The notes beneath the pieces were generated by a model. It was not told the DNA's origin. It did not search any database and was given only the letters and a program-made list of their open reading frames with translations. The position numbers were made by a program, and so were the translations under genes. Of a stretch of DNA of 64,000 bases, positions 35,736 to 43,940 are shown piece after piece. Source of the stretch: Apteryx mantelli. Its lineage: Eukaryota > Chordata > Aves > Apterygiformes > Apterygidae. How positions within the stretch are numbered: the stretch's first letter is position 1; each line of letters opens with the position of its first letter. The DNA is taken from assembly GCF_036417845.1 (NCBI RefSeq), contig NC_089978.1, positions 130,354,183 to 130,418,182 on the forward strand, given 5' to 3'.

Positions 35736-38699
35736 TACTGCAATCTATAGGGCTGTTCTGTAAGGGCTAGGTTGTAACCTGTCTTCTGCGACAGATTCCT
35801 CTTCTGTCTCTTCTTAAGGCAGACAAGATGTTTAGTGTTCCTGGTAGGTCAGATTCAAAGCTGGTGCAAATCAGTAAAGCTCTCGTGATCTCCATCAGAC
35901 ATCAGTGTAGTTGTGCTTGTTTGTAATGGCCATGGATATGTCCCTGTGAATTTGTTTCTGTGCTATGTCTCCCATGCCTTCCACTGTGGAAGATAACTCA
36001 TGTTTGCAGATCTCTGGATAAAAATGGACAAATGCAAATAATGGCAATTGGACTTTGCCCTCTTTCTGCCCTTGCCCACCTTCACTATCATTGCAGGGCT
36101 CCTGCATTTTGCAGCAGCCCTCTGCATTGGATGAGGAGAGCACTTTGGTTTTCTGCAAAGTGCTTGGCAGAGTGTGGCCAAAGCAAGGAGCCAGAATGTC
36201 AGGGAAGTACAAGAAGCAGCACTTGGGCAACAGGATGTAATTAGGGATTTCTGGATGCCTGCATGGGCCTGTCACTGGGGTATATTACTGTCTTTCAGAA
36301 CACCTCCCTGAGCTCTGCTCTGAGCAGAGCAAGGCAACGCACACGGTCAGCTGCCATATACTCACAGCAAGGCACTGCCGGCAAATCCAGCCCAGCACTG
36401 AATTGCCCTATTTTGCAGAAGAAGTCTAAGCACATCACAAAGCTCGACAAGGCCTGCAAAGCACCATCAAGGAGCTTGATGATTTAATTGCCAGCGAGTT
36501 CCCTGCTATCATAGCCAAACTGGAAACAAGGCAGTTTAAAGAGAGACCAAGTATCTCCACACAGTGCAGCCATCACTCTTAGAGATGTCCCCACACAAGC
36601 AGTTATCTCAGTACTTGTGAGGGGGCCACGTGCATGCAGCTCTCCATGCTGTATAGTCACGGTGGTGACAGCACGGAGGGCAAGTTTAAAAGTCAGAGCA
36701 TGAGCATCAAGAGAACCTAAAAACTAAATGGGCAGTGGAGACCCAGCTGCCCTCCATCACCAAGTGGACATAAGTCAACAGCAACAGACTGGTGTAACTT
36801 GTCTTACCATTTTTCTTTTCCATTAGACAAGGGAGAAGTTTTGACCAGCGCTACATTTGCAGGGAAAATCACATCAGAAGAACTACCAGCCAATCTGGGG
36901 GAGGGTCAGGGGATTGAAACAGGGAAACCCACCAGGATGGGAGTGACGCTTCAAATTGCAACAACAACTTTACAGGCACCACCTAAGCTTGTCTGACAGC
37001 ATCTGCCACCTCATGGACAACCCTGTGGCAGGTGGTGCCGACCTTCCTCCTCGCCCCTCTGTGGCTGGTGCATTCTGATAAAGGAACCTCAGCTGTCAGA
37101 AAACAAACTGCAAGCGACAGATTGAACATGCAACTGTGCAAAAGCCCGTCTCAGGAGGGACAATTAAAAATACACACAGAAAAATAAATGGCTTTTCCTT
37201 TTCAACCCCTTTTCCTCTTCAACAAGTAACAAGACAGGAGCGAGAGCTCGTATGCTAGAATGCCCAGAAAATCAGCAATTAACAAGCGTTCCACTCTAGC
37301 CTGTCTGCGATTTCCTCCCCACAACCGTGGCTAAATGTTTAAATACCTTGCTCCCCCCACCTTCTGTGGGCTCACTATGGCTCTGGCACACCTCAGCCCT
37401 TACAGCTTTCCACATCGCACAGGTTTCCCCTTCTTATGCGTTTATCTGAAGTTTGCTGCAAGCCGAATATGGGGAGAGGGGCGCGTGTGCCCACACAGCT
37501 CTTTTCAGGAGCACTATAGTCAGATGGACTGACTACCCCAAATGCACAAAAGCCAAGGTGCACTTAGCCCTAGTCAGTGGCATCCTCAGGAAGGGTGCAT
37601 TACAGCGTCTGGCCAACATAACATAATCCACGGAAGTCAAATGGGATTCCTCCCTAGGAAACTAAGCACTAACCACATTGCTGTGCAGATGCTCATTAAC
37701 AAGCCTGTATCAGACAAAAGCTGCAAAGGTACTTTTCTGAGGCCTAGGCTTAAATAAAGGCTTTTGACTCAGGCTGGCACCCAGAATTAAGTGGTTAGAA
37801 AAACATAGGCTGTCATTAAATTCATATAGCAATTCAAAGATGAAGGCTAAAAATACAACTTATGCAAACAAGCATGGGGAGTAAAACACTCAGGTAGGCT
37901 CAGATGAACATTTTTCACCACAGATATCTGTGACCTAATAGCCTCTTTGGACGCTCTTCAAACTCTGAGTTTCGGCCAGTCAACTCAGAAAAAAGGTGCT
38001 GACATTATACACTGACATTCCTATCATACTATTATCAACCTAGGATGCTTTTCGTAGTCCACTGACTAGAAGCTGCAGATCAAACTTGAAGAAAATGAAC
38101 CCCAAACCACCAAAACAGAGTAAAATTTTATTACAAAGAACAGACATTGAACACCCTTTAAATTATATATAAAGAGGGCTCATAATTAATGAATGACTGA
38201 GCTTTAGTTTAGAAATGAAAGAATTACAAAGAAAAAAAATCTTTGCTGTATGCCATAAAGAATCCACTAAGCAGATACAACCTTGCAAAGAAAATCCTCC
38301 AAAAGCAGTTGATAGCATAATCCTCCTCAGCCAACTGTATGGAGGCAAAGGCTAGAGCCCAACTTTGACAGCTGAATAGGCTAATTAGAATAAAACTTCA
38401 ACATAGAAACCCCCATCTTAAGTTTTGCAAACAAATGGCATACATGCAATGAGCTTCAGCAACAACAGCTGCAGAACAGAACTGGGTTCATCTTCCTTGC
38501 CAATAGATCTTCAGAAAACAGTAGTCAGTCCTGATGCCAGTTCAACCAACTGAGAGAACACAAACACCACCACAAAGCACTAGGAGATCTGAAACTGAAT
38601 CCAGATGAAAACACGACCTATTTCTATACCTTGACACCTATTAGTTTTATGTTGCTGCTCATCACTGAAATACCCTTTCGTGTAAGATCAACAGCAATA
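35736..38699. other. Non-coding DNA, nothing recognised
   Basis: Unique sequence. A 126-codon minus frame at 35895-36275 overlaps three other frames and has no recognisable motif. Confidence 0.45.
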
Positions 38700-38890
38700 A
38701 CAAACTTCCAAGTTGGGTTCCTAGGCTATGCCCGTACCAGTAAATTAAATAGTGCCTGGAAACGTTCCCCAGCACTGGAGCCACCTACACGGCTGAACCA
38801 CTAAAATGGTTCCTGACAGTTTTGGCCTGTGCCAACCAGCACTAACCCAAACAGTTCCCCATCAAGTCTGTGGGTTAGCACAGGCCAGGG
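38700..38890 (-). repeat. Unidentified dispersed repeat, copy 1
   Basis: Its reverse complement shares, in the same order, several blocks with 40530-40730. These include an agccgtgtaggtggctccag block (partner: gctgtgccaggtggctgcag), a gaacgtttccaggcactatt block (partner: aaatgttcccaggactgttt) and gtt(a)gtgc words. The family is unknown to me. A hairpin lies at its right end, 38824-38886. Confidence 0.4.
38824..38886. repeat. Inverted repeat / hairpin
   Basis: The left arm ggcctgtgc (38824-38832) plus taaccca (38843-38849) pairs with the right arm tgggttagcacaggcc (38871-38886). There is a 10-nt bulge in the left arm and a loop of about 21 nt. Confidence 0.75.
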
Positions 38891-40009
38891 ACCATTCCCA
38901 ACAGGCAATTTAGACATGACCAATCCATTTTGGAGAATAAGAAATTTTAACAGCCTGGATGTGAACCATTCCATGATAGCTGGCCTCAGTGTCAGGTTAC
39001 AGTCCTGGGCACATTTTATTATTATTATGGATATAGGTATGGAATTGCTGGCATTTGTCCTTTCCTCAGTTCAAAATTATCTCTAGAGTTGGTTAGCTTC
39101 ACTTCATTGGACATTAGATATTTGTTTCAACAAAGACTTCATTGACAACTATGTATGGCAGTCGAGGCTCTTGCCACAGTGATACAAGTAGGGCAGATGT
39201 AAAAGCATAAGAGACAAGAATTTATTAGCTTTGCTATTGGGGAACTTTGTATTCAACAGCAAGAACTTCAGGTTGGAATTTTCTTTACTGCTGTCCTCAT
39301 TCAAGTATCCAACTTAGGCATTTATCATTTCAAGTGCTGCTCTTCAGGGAATATACTCCCAGCAGAGATCTGGAACGGCATTCAATGGTCTGGTGTTCCC
39401 ATTCTTCAGATGCTGAGAATCTAACAGTACTGTCCTGAGCTGAGCAGCAACTCAGCAGATTTTTGTGATCATCTTTAGGTAAGTAACTCTGATAAAAGAT
39501 GGTATGGAAATAAAAGCTAGTAGCATGAGGGGAAAATGAGCAATTCTTCTCCTTTTACCATCTTCTTGGTTCATGTTCTGAAGGCAGATGAGATGGAGAT
39601 GGCATGGAGCTGAAAGAGCTAAAGGAACCAGAAGCTATTTAAATTTTGCAGATGATGCTTTTACAATTCCCTTTACACTTGACAACAGGAGGGAATCACC
39701 TCCAGGAGTGTGTGTCTTTCCAAAGTACCAAGACATAACATCCAAGTCATCTGCAAAGGTCTTGGCAATCTGAGGTGACTAAAATGGCTCCAAATGCCTA
39801 AATCTAGGCAACTAGGCAACTGAATTGAGTCCCAGATCTATCCCAGGAATGGACTGTAGGGAGCAATTTAGCTGACCAAACACAGCTGTGTAGTTTATCT
39901 TTGAAGCTATTTGACTCCAGATCACAGATCAACACTCAGCACACCTAGATCTAGTACGTGCCCTCTCCCCCTGCCATCAAAAAAAGCTTCTTCTCTGAGG
40001 AAAGTTCTA
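38891..40009. other. Non-coding DNA, nothing recognised
   Basis: Unique sequence. Only short frames, no named repeat. Confidence 0.4.
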
Positions 40010-40400
40010 TAATTTCAACTTCTGTTTTCATTTCAAATCAAGCCAAAAGCTGAACTTTTGGAAGTTTGGAAGTTCCTACAGAACTCTGCACATCAAGATT
40101 AGAATTAAATGAAATATTCCATTACAATGATGATGGATTGTTTCATTTCCACAATATTGACATGGTGTATTTGGATAATGTCAAAGCATTACAACATGAA
40201 ATACAAAATATAATGTATAATATTTAGTAGAAAAGTCAAAAGAAAATCTATCAAAGCATTTTAATCAAAATATTTTTATGCTACTCTGAAGAAATGGATC
40301 AGCAGTATTGAAACAAATTGAGAAAGTTCAACCCACTATTTGGACACTTTCTTCTGAAAATTTTCATCAAAATCTACTGTTTTCCATGAAAGCCTTCAAT
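40010..40400. repeat. AT-rich decayed stretch, possibly an old repeat
   Basis: Words such as gaaatattccatta, tgtttcatttcc and aattttcatcaaaatc resemble those at 21510-21680, 30830-31030 and 34290-34600. The texture recalls an AT-rich repeat family of turtles and crocodilians, but I cannot name it. Confidence 0.3.
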
Positions 40401-40529
40401 CTCTAACAAAACTAGACTTTTGAATGTTTTTTTTTTTCCCTAACAAGCTCCAGCAACAACAAATTAGACACACAGTCTTTATCTATACTCCAAAACTAAA
40501 AATGTTAAAGGTACTGGCCTAGTACTGTC

Positions 40530-40730
40530 TATACTGTTAAACTGTTAGTGTGGTCACTGGCTTGCACTAGCCAGCACACCAGACTCAGTTTGGAGGTTAG
40601 TGCAAATGAAGAACTATTCCTTACAGAAAGTTTGTATGTGGCCACATTGCTCTGACAGGTAAGAGAATTTAACCGTATGTGTGGAGCTGTGCCAGGTGGC
40701 TGCAGCACCTGCAAATGTTCCCAGGACTGT
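40530..40730 (+). repeat. Unidentified dispersed repeat, copy 2
   Basis: Partner of 38700-38890 in the opposite orientation; the shared blocks are described there. Substitutions are numerous, so the pair is old. Confidence 0.4.
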
Positions 40731-41012
40731 TTTATTCAGTAACAAAGATTAAAACACACAGACCCTTTTGCAGAACTGCAGCTAACTTTTGCGACATGCA
40801 AAATATGCAGAACACTAAGGCAAACAGCGGCCAAATACAAAATTAATCAGAATAAACATGGATTTAAAACTTGGGGATGGAAAATACAACCCCATCAAAG
40901 GGGATAATATCCTATTATTGTGCTCAAAATAGAAGTAAAAATGTTAGAAGACTTGAGAAGAATAAAGGGGGGGGGTGTAAAAAACATCCAATAGTTAAAA
41001 GAATAGTGATTA

Positions 41013-41305
41013 TAATGCCAGAAGGAAAAGTGGACCTTTCTTCTGACCTTCTGTATAATGCAGCTCATAGGACTACCCTGAATTAATTCATGCTTGAATA
41101 GAACATATGTTCTGAAGAAACAGCTAGTATTGATTTTAAAATTGCCAGTGATAGAGAATCCACCACATTCTCATGGTAAATTGTTCCAATGTTTAATTAC
41201 TTTCACTGTTGAAAAAACTTGTGCCTCATTTCTAGTGTGAAATTGCCTGGCTTCAGGTTCCAGCTACTACATCTTTTTATATGTTGTTGCTAGCTTGAAG
41301 TGGCC
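41013..41305 (-). repeat. Old CR1-type LINE, 3' part (left of the provirus)
   Basis: On the plus strand the order is 'aatgccagaaggaaaagtgg', 'gaccttctgtataatgcag', 'ttgattttaaaattgccagt', 'gatagagaatccaccaca', 'aaattgttccaatgtttaat' and 'tactttcactgttgaaaaaa'. This is the reverse complement of the 3' region of an AT-rich CR1 type known from turtles, crocodilians and birds. The corresponding younger CR1 text is at about 29500-29570. The element is cut by the provirus at 41306 and resumes at 44174. Confidence 0.75.
41300..41305 (+). repeat. Left target-site duplication (gtggcc)
   Basis: The six bases immediately before the 5' LTR are repeated immediately after the 3' LTR (44174-44179). A 6-bp duplication is the usual size for alpharetroviral integrase. 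Confidence 0.92.
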
Positions 41306-41410
41306 TGTGGAGGAAAAAGGATGAGCAGGGAGGCACTGCGGGGCGGAACATGGGAAGGTCGTAACGGGCGGAGCACTGCTGCCGGAGAAGAAGGCAGGGC
41401 TTTACAGCAT

Positions 41411-41417
41411 TATAAAA
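41411..41417 (+). promoter_or_regulatory. LTR TATA box
   Basis: The sequence tataaaa lies about 30 bp upstream of the likely R start (gccatttt, 41441), the expected spacing for RNA polymerase II initiation. The same site is at about 44046 in the 3' LTR. Confidence 0.8.
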
Positions 41418-41433
41418 GAGCAGGACGCGCTTC

Positions 41434-41439
41434 ATTAAA
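41434..41439 (+). promoter_or_regulatory. LTR polyadenylation signal (attaaa)
   Basis: A variant hexamer ATTAAA just before the R-like segment. In the 3' LTR copy (about 44069) it would direct 3'-end formation. Confidence 0.6.
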
Positions 41440-41485
41440 CGCCATTTTGCCACTCCTCATATTGGTGTCTGTGTGGTGATGGTCC

Positions 41486-41506
41486 GGGGCCTGGGGAGAA
41501 GGCCCC
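41486..41506 (+). promoter_or_regulatory. U5 hairpin
   Basis: The arms ggggcc (41486-41491) and ggcccc (41501-41506) can pair across a 9-nt loop, just upstream of the primer-binding site. Alpharetroviral RNA has U5 structures near the primer site that help start reverse transcription. The assignment here is inferred. Confidence 0.5.
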
Positions 41507-41540
41507 GTGCCTCCTCGGTAAGAACGAGAACGGTAACAAG

Positions 41541-41558
41541 TGGTGACCCCGACGTGAT
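41541..41558 (+). other. Primer-binding site for tRNA-Trp
   Basis: The 18 nt tggtgaccccgacgtgat lie two bases after the LTR. They match the complement of the tRNA-Trp 3' end that avian leukosis/sarcoma viruses use to prime minus-strand DNA. This is strong evidence for alpharetroviral affiliation. Confidence 0.95.
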
Positions 41559-41623
41559 TCCGAGGAGGCGGCTCGGCTGGCGCAGGCGCCGGGAGCGTGA
41601 GGAAGGGATCCGGATCCGGAACC
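41559..41623 (+). other. Very short 5' leader before gag
   Basis: Only 65 nt separate the primer site from the gag start. Alpharetroviral leaders normally exceed 200 nt here and carry most of the packaging signal. Confidence 0.8.
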
Positions 41624-42847
41624 ATGGAGGCCATATGTAAGGTAGTGATGGCCTGCGCCAAGGAATGGCGGGCGCCGCTGAAGGCGGGCGCGATACGAGC
41701 GTGTGTAGAGAGGCTCGTAAAGGAGGGAGCGATTACTTCTCCTATGGAGATTCTGCGGGAGGAACTGTGGCTGCAATGCACAGCAGCGCTGGCGGAGTTC
41801 CCGATGAACGGGGGATCCGCGAGGGAGTTAAAGGTGTGGGGGCTGATAAGAATGCTCCTGCGGAGCGCGAGGGAGGCCCCGGCAAAAGAACGGGAGAGTG
41901 GGGGCGGGGAGGCCCCGGCGAAAGAACGGGAGAGCGGAGGCGGGGAGGTTCCAGTGATCCTACCAGTGGAATCCCAGGAGCCGCCTCCGGTGTATCCCTG
42001 GCAAGATCTCGCACAAGACAGAGAGGGATGGGGGGTCGACGGGACCGAACCCGAGGATTGCGTGCCTGGCGCAGTTTTGAGGAAGACGCTTAGTGAGGAA
42101 GATAGGACCCTGCTGCCGTGGGCCCCGGCAGAGGAGGGTGCTGTAGGTGGGGAGAGTCAGGCAGTGCAGCGAGGGAGGAAGGGTAACGGCCCATCAGAGC
42201 GGAGAGACCAGAGTTCGACCTTGAAAGGAGGGAGGAAGGTTCGGGTGAGATTGCCGGTTAAGGAGGAGAGCGGAGAAGATAGCAGCGACGAGGAAGGCGG
42301 GGGCTTGCGAGAAGTTACGCGCAGGCTGCGGGGGTGTGCAATAGGAGAGACACAGCCGAAAGGGAAGCCGAAGGGCGGAGAAGAAGTAACAACATCCCCG
42401 GTCGACACCCTATTGCGTGCATTAGAGGAAATAAGGCGGGAGGTCATGGCCACAACAGAGGCTTCGCGGGCCGTGTATGAAGAACTCGGGAAGCTAGTAA
42501 AGGTAGAGCCACCCTGGACAAAGATAAAACAGACACACGCAGAGAGCTTCACTGAATTCTGTGACAGGCTCCAGCGGGCCATTGCAGAGTCAGACTTGCC
42601 CCCTGAGGCCCAGGGTCCGGTCATGATGGAGTGCCTCTGGCAGCAGAGTGACGCCATGACGCAGGACATCCTGAAAACGATCCCTAAAGGAACACCACTT
42701 TCGGTTGTCATCCGCACGGTACTGCAAAAACAGAATCAGGGAACAGCAGCAGCGCAGGCTCTTGTCACGGCGGTGGACCAGATGAGAAAGGGACCACAGC
42801 GTTGCTTCTCTTGTGGATATCACAGGGAAGAGGGTATGCTGCGGTAA
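41624..42847 (+). CDS. gag: Truncated Gag polyprotein (matrix / PPxY / capsid C-domain)
   Basis: A 407-codon frame, the longest in the window. The start is the ATG at 41624 in a strong context (accATGg); an in-frame GTG nine codons upstream is less likely. Residues 1-80 resemble the alpharetroviral matrix domain (MEAI start, MSP-like and ELKxWGLI motifs). Residues 85-108 are two copies of a 12-residue repeat (APAKERESGGGE). P121-Y124 is a PPxY late-domain motif, which in this family recruits NEDD4-type ubiquitin ligases for budding. Residues 130-290 are charged and Gly/Glu-rich. Q303, E307, F312, R315 and L316 form a capsid major homology region, followed by a helical capsid C-domain. The frame ends just after C394-x2-C397 of the first zinc knuckle, so His, the third Cys, the rest of nucleocapsid and protease are missing. 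The known full-length protein is about 700 residues. It could still make a particle-binding Gag fragment. Confidence 0.92.
   Translation: MEAICKVVMACAKEWRAPLKAGAIRACVERLVKEGAITSPMEILREELWLQCTAALAEFPMNGGSARELKVWGLIRMLLRSAREAPAKERESGGGEAPAKERESGGGEVPVILPVESQEPPPVYPWQDLAQDREGWGVDGTEPEDCVPGAVLRKTLSEEDRTLLPWAPAEEGAVGGESQAVQRGRKGNGPSERRDQSSTLKGGRKVRVRLPVKEESGEDSSDEEGGGLREVTRRLRGCAIGETQPKGKPKGGEEVTTSPVDTLLRALEEIRREVMATTEASRAVYEELGKLVKVEPPWTKIKQTHAESFTEFCDRLQRAIAESDLPPEAQGPVMMECLWQQSDAMTQDILKTIPKGTPLSVVIRTVLQKQNQGTAAAQALVTAVDQMRKGPQRCFSCGYHREEGMLR
41639..41644 (+). promoter_or_regulatory. Candidate envelope splice donor (AAG|GTA)
   Basis: The gag codons 6 and 7 read AAG GTA. Avian leukosis/sarcoma viruses place their envelope mRNA donor at the same place, after the sixth gag codon. 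Conservation of the position suggests an inherited splice site. Whether it is still used is unknown. Confidence 0.55.
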
Positions 42848-42930
42848 AACGGGAGGAGCAGATAAGATGGGTTCCAATGAAATGCATAAAACCTGACCTA
42901 AATGCACGTACGGGAGGGTCTGGGGTGTAA
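42817..42930 (+). pseudogene. pol: pol remnant: C-terminal end of integrase
   Basis: Thirty-seven codons in a frame different from gag, ending at a TAA (42928-42930). They contain GRGYAAVK, RWVPMKCIKP and a polar tail, like the extreme C terminus of alpharetroviral integrase. The upstream junction lies inside the gag zinc knuckle, so everything from late nucleocapsid through most of integrase was removed in one deletion or recombination. It has no start codon or catalytic residues and cannot act as an enzyme. Confidence 0.75.
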
Positions 42931-42960
42931 CTAATCATTCTTGGTGAGATTCCATCCTGA

Positions 42961-43059
42961 ACAGGGCGACGCCAGACGGGATGCTGCTGCATGGCTGCAT
43001 TGATGCTTATCGCCGGCTTCATGATTCCGGGGACCGCAGAGTCATACTGGAGGAGATGA
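42961..43059 (+). pseudogene. env: env remnant: signal-peptide-like fragment
   Basis: An open frame of 32 codons, in the same register as the pol tail, closed by a TGA. From the ATG at 42991 it reads a hydrophobic run (MAALMLIAGF) followed by a polar GTAES stretch, which looks like a secretory signal and cleavage site. Its place directly after pol fits the start of env. Virtually all of the surface subunit is missing after it. The identification rests on position and hydrophobicity only. Confidence 0.4.
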
Positions 43060-43145
43060 GCACAGGCGCACAGAGCAGCTCACTACTGCATCCCGTTCAA
43101 CCCCGAGGCGGGGCCGACAGAGACTTTCCTGACGGGGAACAAGTC

Positions 43146-43319
43146 AACACAGGGGCGTGGATCTTGTCATGGTTTGATTAGAAATGGCTTATAACACTAG
43201 GCTTGATAGCACTCACAGTAGTAATAGCGATATGCTGCGGCTTGCTAATTCTGAATTATTGCTTACGGCATGTACGGCTTAACTGCTTGATAGACATGAG
43301 CATAGAGTATATCAATTAA
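43146..43319 (+). pseudogene. env: env remnant A: membrane-anchor-like segment with a stop
   Basis: The frame reads WILSWFD, then an in-frame TAG (43179-43181), then a basic/aromatic KWL and about 25 hydrophobic residues (ending ...AICCGLLIL), a basic RHVRL and a TAA at 43317-43319. A Trp-rich stretch followed by a long hydrophobic run, cysteines and a basic stop-transfer is typical of a retroviral transmembrane subunit. The internal stop and a nearby frame change make it non-functional. The virus group it came from is unclear. Confidence 0.5.
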
Positions 43320-43464
43320 TAGTACAGGAAAAAGAGGTTCTAGACAAGATATTTGCATGAGAAGCGGTAGACTAGGCGTAGCGGAAGATCACGCGGTGTG
43401 ACGCGCAGCCTAGGGGTGGAAACGAAGTGCACCTGTATGTAAGCTTGCACGCAGCCCACAATAA
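43320..43464 (+). other. Provirus segment between the two envelope remnants
   Basis: No clear coding assignment. A short open frame just after remnant A, in another register, could be its cytoplasmic tail. Confidence 0.4.
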
Positions 43465-43833
43465 ACGCCATTAGACGAATGGCTAACTAACCTGTTTGGC
43501 AATCTACCACAGTGGCTAACAGGACTGCTCGCTGAAGGCTTGCGCATTGTGCTAATCCTCATAATTATAGGCTTATGCTTGTGTGTAATACTGAGCTGCG
43601 TTAAGAAAGCCTTGCTGAAAGTAGCGGGCCAAGTCTGGATTGCTCGACAACAAGAAGGAGAACTTCTGGAGGAATGGCTGGGCTTTGGGGGGGGGGGCTA
43701 TAGTCTGTTGGAAATGAGCAATCCCGCCTATGCCTTTAAGGTTTTCGCTGAACCGACGAAGACAAGGACACCGCCTGTGTTAAGAAGCGGAAGAAGGGGA
43801 GGCAGCACACAGCTCCGCTCACGAAGCTACTAA
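43465..43833 (+). pseudogene. env: env remnant B: transmembrane subunit C-terminal part
   Basis: Open for 122 codons after a TAA at 43462-43464 and closed by a TAA at 43831-43833; there is no ATG at its beginning. It opens with a Trp-containing amphipathic stretch (EWLTNLFGNLPQW), then a hydrophobic span (IVLILIIIGLCLCVILSC), a basic KK stop-transfer and a cytoplasmic tail of about 75 residues. The tail contains a Gly run encoded by 11 consecutive G bases (43687-43697). This is the usual C-terminal end of a retroviral transmembrane protein. With no surface subunit or fusion peptide it cannot mediate entry. Confidence 0.7.
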
Positions 43834-43926
43834 TGCAAGGAACCACCCGATGGCGGTCCCGTCGAGACACGCCGCACTTCCGCGTGTTTTGTTGCATCCC
43901 GCTCGATATAACGAAACAACGTTGAT
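43834..43926 (+). other. Provirus 3' untranslated region
   Basis: About 95 nt between the env remnant and the polypurine tract. It contains CpG-rich stretches and no frame of note. Confidence 0.6.
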
Positions 43927-43940
43927 GGGAGAGGGGGAGA
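43927..43940 (+). other. Polypurine tract
   Basis: Fourteen purines (gggagagggggaga) directly precede the 3' LTR. This is where plus-strand DNA synthesis starts in retroviruses. Confidence 0.9.

Larger units (their letters stand above)
41306..41538 (+). repeat. 5' LTR
   Basis: A 233-bp LTR that starts TGTGG and ends TAACA. It has a TATA box (tataaaa at 41411), a polyadenylation signal (attaaa at 41434), an R-like start (gccatttt at about 41441) and a GC hairpin in U5. The R/U5 text 'gccattttgccactcctcat' and 'attggtgtct' parallels the R region of avian leukosis/sarcoma viruses. By eye no base differs from the 3' LTR. Confidence 0.95.

Noticed and set aside
41410..42717. Several minus-strand frames of 90-186 codons opposite gag
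   Set aside because: Antisense shadows created by the GC-rich gag and LTR sequence.
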